From: Rhodospirillaceae bacterium
GTDB lineage: Bacteria; Pseudomonadota; Alphaproteobacteria; Rhodospirillales; 2-02-FULL-58-16
Length of the DNA stretch: 9,945 nucleotides
NCBI GenBank assembly: GCA_030623425.1
Contig: JAUXMA010000032.1
Coordinates: forward strand, 1 to 9,945
Reading direction: 5' to 3'
Shown: positions 1-5,854 of the stretch, piece after piece
How positions within the stretch are numbered: the first letter of the stretch is position 1
Layout: the number at the start of each line of letters is the position of its first letter
The notes under the pieces: model-generated
The model's input: only the letters and a program-made list of their open reading frames with translations
Databases searched by the model: none
What the model was told of the DNA's origin: nothing
Made by a program: the position numbers and the translations under genes

Positions 1-82
1 GCGAGGCTTCCGGCTAGGAGCCGCGTCGCGCCGTGGTGCCATCACACCACAAGCGGCGCGCGACGACGTCCGGAAGCCTCGC
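1..82. repeat. Long imperfect palindrome
   Basis: The outer arms, GCGAGGCTTCCGG at 1-13 and CCGGAAGCCTCGC at 70-82, are perfectly complementary over 13 bp. Inside them, 24-32 pairs with 55-60 plus 63-65 (a two-base bulge at 61-62), and GTGGTG at 33-38 pairs with CACCAC at 45-50 around a six-base loop. The whole stretch can fold into one long hairpin. The arms begin at the first base of the window, so the element may extend further upstream. There is no T-run after it, so it is not a classic intrinsic terminator. It could be an intergenic repeat, a recombination or protein-binding site, or the terminator of an upstream gene. The pairing is seen directly; the role is unknown. Confidence 0.7.
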
Positions 83-103
83 AACGCCGCCCGAAGGGTC
101 GCT

Positions 104-187
104 TTTCCCGTCTCCTCGGGGCGTCGGAAAGGCTTGCCGATGGACTGGCATCGCCTGCGCCCTCCCTCCTACCGAGGGGACGGGAAA
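104..187. repeat. 16-bp-arm inverted repeat upstream of the first operon
   Basis: TTTCCCGTCTCCTCGG at 104-119 pairs with CCGAGGGGACGGGAAA at 172-187 over 16 positions, with one T/G wobble, around a 52-base spacer. The right arm ends 24 bp before the start codon at 212. Read as protein, the plus strand gives a Pro/Arg/Gly-rich run (with SPRG and PPTEG) of the kind often produced by dispersed palindromic intergenic repeats in alphaproteobacteria, so a genome-wide repeat family is the likeliest explanation. A structured 5' leader or an operator for the downstream operon are alternatives. The inverted repeat is seen directly; the repeat-family idea is inference. Confidence 0.65.
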
Positions 188-211
188 TGCGATCGTTGGG
201 GTGCAATTTAG

Positions 212-1873
212 ATGATACAGGCCACTAGGCTTTCGTCGGAGCAGATCATCCTGCAAGAGGGCCAAAGCTCCGAGTTGGTTGCGGCGTTGCAAACAGTGGC
301 CGAAACGGATGTCGATGGAGAACCCAAGTTCTCCCGGTCCGTCTGCCGCGATCTGGCGAAGGCGATCGCCTGCCGTTCCTATGCCTCCTCCTTTCTCGAG
401 CTTTGCCATCTGGTCAGGATCGGTGATGCCTTTGGCGGCGGGATCGGTTACGAGCAGTTTTTTTGGGGCAGCGGTCCGGCGCGGCCCGGCGGGTTTCGGA
501 ATTTCATCCGTCGGTCCCTCGATGCCGTGGGCTCGCCGGCAACGGACTTCACCGTCACCGAATCGGCAATCGAGATTTCCTATCCCGACGGCAATTTCAC
601 GATCACCTTTGCCCGCATGCCGTTTCTCTCGGCGGTCATGGAATTCCTGATCTCCACCATCGGTTACGGAGAATTGGACGATCTGTTGCGAAGCATGCTT
701 GTTCCCGAAATATCCAAACGGTCCGTTTCGCGGCAGGCCAACAGGCTGTCAAAACTGCTTTATGACTATCTCAAGGAGCATCTGCCGACAGCCCAGATGC
801 AGCGCAAATTCCGCCGCTTGATCGCTTTCATGGAGGAATATGCGGGCGCCGCTTTCGAGGCCGCTTGCATCGACGACCCGGCGGTGCTGGATTTCTGGAT
901 CGCCGAGTCGGTGAAGCGCTCCGCCAACGGCGTTGATTTCAAGACCTTCCATTCGGTTTTCATGGCCTTCGTGCGCCTTTGCCAATCCTTGGAACATGCT
1001 GGCGATCTTCATGCCCTGGACAACCCGAAGGCGATCGGCACCGACCGCCAGGCGGGCGAAGTGGACCCGGACGGCATTTCCGCCATGGTCGAATCGGCGG
1101 ACGAATACCGCAGCCCTCTCGACGCCCTCCGGCAACAGCCGGCCAAAGCCATCAAGTTCCTCAACCGGCGGGAGACGGCGAGCGTCGAGATGCTTTTCGA
1201 CTGCGGAAGGATGGCTTTGAGTTTGCCTTTGTCGCTGATGCGTTGCGAGGTTTTCGGCAAGGCTCAAAGGCGGCTCACCCAGGCATTGCGGGAGAAGGTG
1301 GACGGTTCCGAACTTGAAGCGATTATCGAGGATTGCGCGCCAGAGACCTACGTCGAGCGCAAAAAGGGTTTTCAGCGGATTTCCGATCATATCGGCCGCC
1401 TTTTGTTGGCCAGTCTCCATGTCCTGGTCCGCAACAAGCACGGCGACGCCATCTCGTTGCTCATGAAGGTGCGCCCCGAACTCGATTTCGAACCCCTGGG
1501 GAGGTGGCTGCAAATCGGCGACGGCGCCGCCGGCAATGTCGTCAATCTCCGCGCCGGTCAGCTCGCCGACCGCTTCCTGTCCGTCATCGAGGATGCCGGC
1601 AAGGTGGGAGCGGAAATTTCCGCTTTGACGGCCGAGGCCCGGAAGGCTTTCCACGGCCTGTCCCGCCGGGGGTTCGCCGCTGGCGATCCGGAATTGCTCG
1701 ACGGTTTCGTTGCCGGCTCGCGAGTCTTGCCGGAGATGGAGAAACAACTCTCCTCTTTTATCGAGCGGCTGGACCGAATGGCGCTGCCGCGGTCCGATTG
1801 GGACAAGCAGTTCGAAGCCGACAAGGATACATTTGCAACGCAATTCCATCTTTTGTACGGAGGTATCCAATGA
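212..1873 (+). CDS. Helical protein of unknown function, first gene of the Lon-like cassette
   Basis: This is a 553-residue protein that I do not recognise. It has no signal peptide and no convincing membrane helix, so it is probably cytoplasmic. Composition and spacing suggest an almost entirely alpha-helical fold: long amphipathic stretches at about 150-260, 300-420 and 440-545, and a more strand-like patch at about 105-140 (repeated aromatic and Ile/Thr alternation). No nucleotide-binding, nuclease or DNA-binding motif is apparent. The ATG at 212 has only a weak G-rich upstream match (GGGG at 198-201); no better start keeps the N-terminus, so it is kept. The stop at 1871-1873 overlaps the next ATG at 1870 (ATGA), implying translational coupling. 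It probably works with the two downstream products. Coding status is well supported by length and operon context; the function is unknown. Confidence 0.85.
   Translation: MIQATRLSSEQIILQEGQSSELVAALQTVAETDVDGEPKFSRSVCRDLAKAIACRSYASSFLELCHLVRIGDAFGGGIGYEQFFWGSGPARPGGFRNFIRRSLDAVGSPATDFTVTESAIEISYPDGNFTITFARMPFLSAVMEFLISTIGYGELDDLLRSMLVPEISKRSVSRQANRLSKLLYDYLKEHLPTAQMQRKFRRLIAFMEEYAGAAFEAACIDDPAVLDFWIAESVKRSANGVDFKTFHSVFMAFVRLCQSLEHAGDLHALDNPKAIGTDRQAGEVDPDGISAMVESADEYRSPLDALRQQPAKAIKFLNRRETASVEMLFDCGRMALSLPLSLMRCEVFGKAQRRLTQALREKVDGSELEAIIEDCAPETYVERKKGFQRISDHIGRLLLASLHVLVRNKHGDAISLLMKVRPELDFEPLGRWLQIGDGAAGNVVNLRAGQLADRFLSVIEDAGKVGAEISALTAEARKAFHGLSRRGFAAGDPELLDGFVAGSRVLPEMEKQLSSFIERLDRMALPRSDWDKQFEADKDTFATQFHLLYGGIQ
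1857..1866 (+). promoter_or_regulatory. Strong Shine-Dalgarno site for the second cassette gene
   Basis: ACGGAGGTAT lies inside the end of the 553-aa gene. The GGAGG core at 1859-1863 is 6 bases before the ATG at 1870 and 9 before the in-frame ATG at 1873, so either codon could be used. The same ten bases recur before the third gene at 2407-2416. Confidence 0.7.
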
Positions 1874-2427
1874 TGGGAACCTGGAAAACTTTCACGCCGC
1901 GGCAAAAGGCGGTAACCGAAAAGGCCTTCGAGGCGTTGTCGACACTGGACGCGCTGACGGAACGGGGCGAGGCGGGCGGGGAAAAGCCCCGCCAAATCGG
2001 TTTTTCCGATCTCTTTGCCTACGTCGGCGGCCCGGAGCGGGCGATGGACGGGGAACTCCGGCGGGCCCTGGACCGGGATGCCCGGCTCAGGGTTGCCCTG
2101 GACCGTTTGCTCGATAAGGTATCGCTCTACCATATCCCCCGGCTGGCGGCCGCCAGTTCCGGCTTGGTGGAGAGCCGGGAAGGCGAGGGTTTTCGCATTC
2201 GGCTCAGGCCATCCCGATCCGTCGCCTCGCAGACCTACGTCATCATCGAGTTGTCCGATCCGTTGGCCGAGCCTCCCAAGACCATGTTTCTCCGCGCGCC
2301 GTCGAATCGATACGGCAAGTATCCTTTGCCGGCCGCGCAGGATGGGATCATTCAGATCCTGGCCGACACGGATTCGGAGTTGGTAAAATTCCTGGGCGAG
2401 GTCGACACGGAGGTATTTCTTAGTTGA
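1870..2427 (+). CDS. Unknown 185-aa protein, second gene of the Lon-like cassette
   Basis: This is a soluble protein of 185 residues (184 if the second ATG at 1873 is used), with no signal peptide and no membrane segment. It appears to have two parts: a helical N-terminal half (about 1-115) with many charged residues, and a beta-rich C-terminal part (about 118-185) containing RIRLRPSR, TYVIIELSD, a turn with PLPAAQDG, and a closing TEVFLS. I do not recognise a family. The start overlaps the stop of the 553-aa gene (ATGA) and its stop overlaps the TTG start of the membrane protein gene (TTGA), so all three are almost certainly one translationally coupled unit, and this protein may bridge or regulate the other two. 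A longer open frame reaches back to 1333, but it only shadows the first gene; the Shine-Dalgarno site at 1857-1866 fixes the real start. Confidence 0.85.
   Translation: MMGTWKTFTPRQKAVTEKAFEALSTLDALTERGEAGGEKPRQIGFSDLFAYVGGPERAMDGELRRALDRDARLRVALDRLLDKVSLYHIPRLAAASSGLVESREGEGFRIRLRPSRSVASQTYVIIELSDPLAEPPKTMFLRAPSNRYGKYPLPAAQDGIIQILADTDSELVKFLGEVDTEVFLS
2407..2416 (+). promoter_or_regulatory. Strong Shine-Dalgarno site deciding a TTG start
   Basis: ACGGAGGTAT, with the GGAGG core at 2409-2413, is 10 bases before TTG at 2424. There is no in-frame ATG until residue 84, beyond conserved-looking sequence, so this site supports the rare TTG initiation codon. The ten bases match the site at 1857-1866 exactly. 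Confidence 0.7.
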
Positions 2428-3779
2428 CAGCCGTCCGCGTCTACATTGCGACCACGCAAGGACCCTCGGAAATCCAACGGATAGCCGTCGAGGACCCCGA
2501 AGTCCGTTCCGTGGTCTGCCTGAACGGGACCTCCGAGGCGCTGCCCATCAGCGCCGCTTATGATGCTTTCGTCCGCAAACCGACCGGAGTCATCGAGAAG
2601 CGTTTCGGCCATTCGGTTTTCCGCTTGGACGTTTCCGAACGCGTTTCGGAAGGCAAGAGTTGGCATTTGGGTATGTTCGCCGCCCATGCCTTGTCCGCCG
2701 CCGGCCGCCTCGCCGAGAAACAGAGCGGGGCGGGCCAAGCGATCTGGCTGAGCGGCGAGGTCGACCACCATCTGAATGTCTTGCCGGTCGAGCACGTCAC
2801 CGAGAAACTGTTCCAGTCACGGCGTCTGTTTTCGGACTTGAAGGCGGCGGGAATCCAAATGACCGTTGTCCTTCCGCGCGCAAATCTTGCCGAACTCGAC
2901 TTGCGGCTGCTCAACAAACAAGGGCTGTGCACCGAGGCTCTGGCGATCGTCGGGGTCGATACCGCCGACGAGGTTTGCCGCCACCTCGGGCTGGCCGATC
3001 CTTCCCTGCCGCCGGCCTTGGCGAAAGCCGTTTCCATGATATCCCCGGCCTCGGTTCCGCCGAAGTGGATGTTGGTTGGCGTTGCCCTTGCCCTGGGCGT
3101 GGTTTTGTCCCTTGCGGCGATTTGGTGGAGCGGTTTCGGCGATTGGGCCGGAATGGCGGAGGCGGGCCGCTACCGCCGGCTCGCCGCCGCCCTCGGGGAA
3201 GCCGAGAGCGGCGAGTGTTTTTCCTGCGCGATTTCGGCGCGGGCTTTCCGCCTCTATGCGGATTTTCTCCGCCCCAGGGACGGCGACCTCGATTTGAAAC
3301 TGATCGAGCGCCGCGCGCCCGCATCGAAAAGCTGCACCCTCGTCGGCATCGGCCGGGCAGAAGCGGTGGCGGTGGAGATCGAGCCGCCGCGATCCGGTCT
3401 CTGGCGGTCCCGCGCCGCGGCGGAGTTGTGCGCCGTCGCCTACCGGCTGACCAATTCCGGCGGCGCGCCGGTCCATATCTGGCTGGCCGCGGTGCCGGTG
3501 GGGCATGAAAGGCTTTTGTCGAGAAACCCCAACGCCTCCGCCCACCGCAGGGTGCCGCCGGGCGATGCCATTACCGTCGAGATAAAACTGCCGCAATGGC
3601 TGCGGCCGCCCTTGACGAACAGGGTGACGGCGGTGATCGCGCGCCGCTCTTCCGAGGATGTGACGGCGTGGCTGTCGAGCGCCGGGCGGGGCAACGGCGC
3701 CGACTGGCCCGACCTGCGGCGAAGCCTGGAGCGCGCCGGCTTGACGGTGCTGTCCGTGGTCCACGAAATCACCCCGTGA
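2424..3779 (+). CDS. Membrane-anchored Lon (S16)-like domain protein
   Basis: This 451-residue protein starts at TTG. Residues about 1-190 read like a Lon peptidase domain in order: GKSW (Ser79, at the place of the catalytic Ser of GPSAG), an Ala-rich helix, LSGEVDHHLNVLPV (109-122, compare the Lon TGEI...VLPVGG core), HVTEK (Lys128, where GGxxxK carries the catalytic Lys), AAGIQMTVVLPRAN (141-154, compare AGI..VIlP..N) and VGVDTADEV (176-184, compare the Lon C-terminal V..vdEV). The Ser-Lys spacing is 49, against 43 in E. coli Lon. A single membrane helix lies at about 215-235. Residues 236-451 would then be extracytoplasmic. They contain four Cys (a CxxC pair followed by two single Cys) and a beta-rich end (LTNSGGAPVHIWL, then a Pro/Gly turn) resembling DUF4384. 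There is no AAA+ ATPase domain, unlike true Lon. Ser and Lys retention is seen in the sequence; the fold assignment and activity are inferred. Catalytically dead Lon-fold domains, as in RadA and ComM, are known. Confidence 0.75.
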   Translation: MTAVRVYIATTQGPSEIQRIAVEDPEVRSVVCLNGTSEALPISAAYDAFVRKPTGVIEKRFGHSVFRLDVSERVSEGKSWHLGMFAAHALSAAGRLAEKQSGAGQAIWLSGEVDHHLNVLPVEHVTEKLFQSRRLFSDLKAAGIQMTVVLPRANLAELDLRLLNKQGLCTEALAIVGVDTADEVCRHLGLADPSLPPALAKAVSMISPASVPPKWMLVGVALALGVVLSLAAIWWSGFGDWAGMAEAGRYRRLAAALGEAESGECFSCAISARAFRLYADFLRPRDGDLDLKLIERRAPASKSCTLVGIGRAEAVAVEIEPPRSGLWRSRAAAELCAVAYRLTNSGGAPVHIWLAAVPVGHERLLSRNPNASAHRRVPPGDAITVEIKLPQWLRPPLTNRVTAVIARRSSEDVTAWLSSAGRGNGADWPDLRRSLERAGLTVLSVVHEITP

Positions 3780-3783
3780 GCTG

Positions 3784-3858
3784 GAACGCCGCCACCTCGG
3801 CCAGTTGGACGGTCACGTAGCGCCCGTGACCGGCCACCTTCGCGCCGCTCTCGACGGG
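3784..3858 (-). pseudogene. Probable fossil of a transposase C-terminus (IS1380-like)
   Basis: On the minus strand this stretch reads RPVESGAKVAGHGRYVTVQL followed by AEVAAF. That resembles the C-terminal end I recall from IS1380-type transposases (pattern GAKvvrHgRyvtFqlAEVAv). Only about 25 codons remain. There is no start, no catalytic region and no recognisable terminal repeat, and the match stops just beyond the stop codon of the upstream plus-strand gene. It is best read as a decayed remnant marking an old insertion or rearrangement at the boundary between the first cassette and the protease unit. The family name is from memory and uncertain. Confidence 0.4.
3810..3832. terminator. Hairpin between convergent genes, possible bidirectional terminator
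   Basis: CGGTCACG at 3810-3817 and CGTGACCG at 3825-3832 form a perfect 8-bp GC-rich stem with a 7-base loop. It lies 31 bp past the plus-strand stop at 3779 and 50 bp past the minus-strand stop at 3882, where two convergent units need a terminator. No T-run follows on either strand, so rho-independent termination is doubtful. The stem lies within the transposase remnant and may be a by-product of that coding sequence. Confidence 0.3.
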
Positions 3859-3881
3859 CCGAAGCCGCGTGCGGCGTGCTT

Positions 3882-4532
3882 TCACCGCTCAAGGGGCTCG
3901 CCCTTGAGGATGGCGAAAAGCACCCGTTGCGGCGGCGAGAGGACGGCGAGCAAGCGCTTGTTGGCGGCCGCCTTCCCTGGCGCCATGTACTCCTGGCGGG
4001 CTTCCTCGGTGCGGAAACGAAGGCCCTTCATTTTGTCCATCAAGGCGCGGCGCTCGGCTCGGTTTTTCTCCCCTGCCTTGGACAGGCGGTCTTTCTGCCG
4101 CCCGGTCATGCCGAGAACCCGGGCCAGGTCTTCATCGAACAATGCCTCGCCATCGCGGATTTGCCAGCCGATTTGGATCAGACGGTTCATCTGATCCCTG
4201 CTCAGCAACGCGGAAATCCGCTTGTTCGCCGCCGCCATGATGGCTTCGGCCGAGCCGGGCTTTGCCCCCGCTTTCGGCTTTTTCAGGTCGGCGTAATAGG
4301 CTCTGAGCTCGGCCCGGAAGCGTTCGGATATCTCCCCGGCGGCGGCGGCTTGCCCGGCGGTGAGGGCGAGATCCCGTTGCACCTTTTGCCGCCCCAGCAA
4401 GGTCACGAAATCACCCGGTTTGGAATATCCGTCCCCGGATTCCCCGTAAGCCGCGCCGGCGAACGAAAGGCCCAAAAACAGGCAAACGATGGCCAGGACG
4501 GTTCCGTGATGGTGAAGGTTCATGGTTTTCAT
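3882..4532 (-). CDS. Secreted LTxxQ-motif helical protein (Spy/CpxP-like architecture)
   Basis: This 216-aa protein has a signal peptide (MKTMN, three His, then a hydrophobic core to about residue 28; cleavage near AAYG-ES). The mature part is charged and helical, with four LTxxQ-like motifs: LTAGQ (57-61), LLSRDQ (109-114), MTGRQ (about 147) and LSPPQ (about 200). The order, with RLIQI after the second motif, EALFDEDLARVLGM before the third, and a closing LKGEPLE, matches a secreted LTxxQ family that I recall mainly from Planctomycetes. The motif also occurs in the periplasmic chaperones Spy and CpxP. The gene follows the metalloprotease by 28 bp on the same strand, so it is probably co-transcribed and could act as chaperone, inhibitor or partner of the protease; that is inference. 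The ATG at 4532 is chosen because it places the signal peptide at the N-terminus. Its ribosome site is weak, and the ATG at 4523 (three codons in) is possible. Confidence 0.8.
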   Translation of the reverse strand: MKTMNLHHHGTVLAIVCLFLGLSFAGAAYGESGDGYSKPGDFVTLLGRQKVQRDLALTAGQAAAAGEISERFRAELRAYYADLKKPKAGAKPGSAEAIMAAANKRISALLSRDQMNRLIQIGWQIRDGEALFDEDLARVLGMTGRQKDRLSKAGEKNRAERRALMDKMKGLRFRTEEARQEYMAPGKAAANKRLLAVLSPPQRVLFAILKGEPLER

Positions 4533-4560
4533 CGTCCATTCATCGAACAGCCGGAAAGGT

Positions 4561-5547
4561 CTATTGGATGGGCTGCCAACCACCCTTGCCGCCGCCACCC
4601 GTGCCGGTTGCGCCGCCGCCGCCGTAATCGTCATCCTTGATGACCTGAATGATATTTTTTCTGACGGTTTTACTCAACAGATCCGATCGATAGGTTCCCA
4701 CTTGATCCCTGATTCTGCGGATTTGACCCGTGGAGAATTCGTCAATATGGACATCGTTACCATAATCCATGAAATTTTTGGTGGGATCGAGGCCCGGTTG
4801 CGGGCAGGTGTCCCTTTCCGGTTCGGGGATGCCATAGGCGGGCGTTGCCTCGTAAGGCGTGTCCTCGATTTCGTCACCCAGCGCCTCGCAACCTTCCTGG
4901 AAGGTATGATAAAGCCCCAGCCAATGCCCCACCTCATGGATGCCGGTATCTCCCTGGTCAAAGGGCTTCTTTCCGCCGGGCAGCGTTGAGTGGAGCAAGA
5001 CGACGCCATCCATTTTCGGATTCTTTCGCAGCTTCGACGGGAACGTCGCCCAGCCGAGGAGACTGTCGCTAGGGGCCGCCGTATAGATGTTCAGGTTGCG
5101 CTTGGGCTCGACCCGCAGGGTTCTTTTGGCGGCTTTTTCGGTGGCGCTTCCGTGGCCCATTTCATACCACTTGGGTTTGTCGTGGTAATTGACGGCGGCC
5201 ATTGTAAAAGTGAATCCATGGGGCTCGTAGGCATTGTTCAATACCCGGATCTGGGCTTCGATGCGTTTTTTCGAAACCTTCCCGCTTGCCCCATCGTGGA
5301 TGATGTGGAAGTGAACGGGAATGTCCACCGGGGTCTGGCTTTCGGTGAACCAGGCGTTTTTCCCGCGGAATATTTCCAGCGCCATCCTGATCTTTTTTCT
5401 TGCCGATAAACCGAGGTCCGGCGTTCCGCAACGGCGGACCAGCTTTCCGCCCATCTCCGCGAACCCTTGCTCCGCGGCCGTTGCGGCGGTGGCGGCGGCG
5501 ATCACGGCCGTTGCGAAAAAAAATACGCCGATCGGTCTTATGGTCAC
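4561..5547 (-). CDS. Secreted M43-family zinc metalloprotease (pappalysin/cytophagalysin type)
   Basis: This 328-residue protein has a Sec signal peptide (hydrophobic residues 6-24, cleavage near ATAA-EQ). It carries the full metzincin zinc motif HEVGHWLGLYH (His204, Glu205, His208, Gly211, His214), the GDEIEDTP segment (224-231) typical of M43 after the zinc site, and a Met-turn at NFMDYGND (Met260) followed by the usual FSTGQ..R helix. Upstream, RRCGTPD (38-44) and VHFHIIHDG (78-86) also fit the M43 layout, with the former at the usual propeptide position. Expected activity is Zn-dependent endopeptidase cleavage of extracellular or periplasmic proteins. The C-terminus is an Asp run followed by a Gly-rich tail (about 302-328) ending in GGWQPIQ, possibly a linker or surface-association tail. 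The start is GTG at 5547, chosen because it supplies the signal peptide; the ribosome site is poor. It appears to be the first gene of a two-gene unit with the LTxxQ protein. The family call is firm; the substrate is unknown. Confidence 0.93.
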   Translation of the reverse strand: MTIRPIGVFFFATAVIAAATAATAAEQGFAEMGGKLVRRCGTPDLGLSARKKIRMALEIFRGKNAWFTESQTPVDIPVHFHIIHDGASGKVSKKRIEAQIRVLNNAYEPHGFTFTMAAVNYHDKPKWYEMGHGSATEKAAKRTLRVEPKRNLNIYTAAPSDSLLGWATFPSKLRKNPKMDGVVLLHSTLPGGKKPFDQGDTGIHEVGHWLGLYHTFQEGCEALGDEIEDTPYEATPAYGIPEPERDTCPQPGLDPTKNFMDYGNDVHIDEFSTGQIRRIRDQVGTYRSDLLSKTVRKNIIQVIKDDDYGGGGATGTGGGGKGGWQPIQ

Positions 5548-5560
5548 TTTATGGTCACTT
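5539..5560. repeat. 11-bp tandem duplication over the protease start codon
   Basis: TATGGTCACTT occurs twice back to back (5539-5549 and 5550-5560). On the minus strand each copy supplies a GTG. The upstream GTG (5558-5556) opens a four-codon frame whose TGA (5546-5544) overlaps the protease GTG (5547-5545) in a GTGA arrangement. This may be a recent slippage duplication, or it may produce a tiny coupled leader frame. Confidence 0.7.
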
Positions 5561-5854
5561 TATAGATAAGACGGAACACAAGACCGCGCGTCTTAAAGCT
5601 TGGCGCCCCGCGCCGGCCGAACGGCATGAAACAAGGCGGGACCTCCCCCAAAGAAGCGTTAAAGTATTAAACAAGCGAAAAACGCCCGGGTCCGATTGTG
5701 TCGGCGGCCAAGGAACGAGTCAACATATGGACGGGCGATCGGCGGCGTCGCCGCATAAATTTAAAAGGCGCCCCGCCAAAACCGCGCCGGTCGCGGAAAA
5801 ACACGTCCCCTCCTTTCATAACCCTTTCAGGCAATCACCAGACGGGGAACTGTC
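5548..5854. other. Divergent intergenic region, presumed promoters for both directions
   Basis: These 307 bases separate the minus-strand protease unit from the plus-strand six-gene operon, so they should hold both promoters. They are locally richer in A/T than the genes: a TATCTATAAA-like stretch on the minus strand close to the protease start, TTAAAGTATTAAA around 5659-5671, and ATAAATTTAAAA around 5755-5766. No well-spaced -35/-10 pair is convincing. A small palindrome, AAGAC-N5-GTCTT at 5580-5594, about 30 bp upstream of the protease start, could be an operator. No gene is supported here: the open frame at 5400-5858 is antisense to the protease and Arg/Lys/Pro-rich. Confidence 0.5.

Larger units (their letters stand above)
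1..211. other. Non-coding leader region of the first operon
   Basis: No convincing gene lies here. The two short open frames over it (14-409 minus, 33-215 plus) have low-complexity Arg/Pro/Gly composition and follow the inverted repeats. The stretch is dominated by the palindromes at 1-82 and 104-187. No clear -35/-10 pair is visible, so the promoter for the 212-3779 operon cannot be assigned. It may lie upstream of the window, or be of a type not obvious by eye. Confidence 0.55.

Noticed and set aside
749..1870. 373-aa open frame on the minus strand
   Set aside because: It is antisense to the 553-aa gene, which has coupled neighbours and ribosome-site logic. The minus frame has no start context and no recognisable motif.
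2817..3764. 315-aa open frame on the minus strand
   Set aside because: It is antisense to the Lon-like membrane protein, whose motifs and membrane helix are coherent.
2424..3779. Full-length Lon protease
   Set aside because: No Walker A/B motifs or Lon N-terminal domain are present; only the peptidase-like domain is seen, followed by a membrane helix.
3876..4640. 254-aa open frame on the plus strand
   Set aside because: It is antisense to the LTxxQ protein, which has a signal peptide and four motif copies. The plus frame has no motif.
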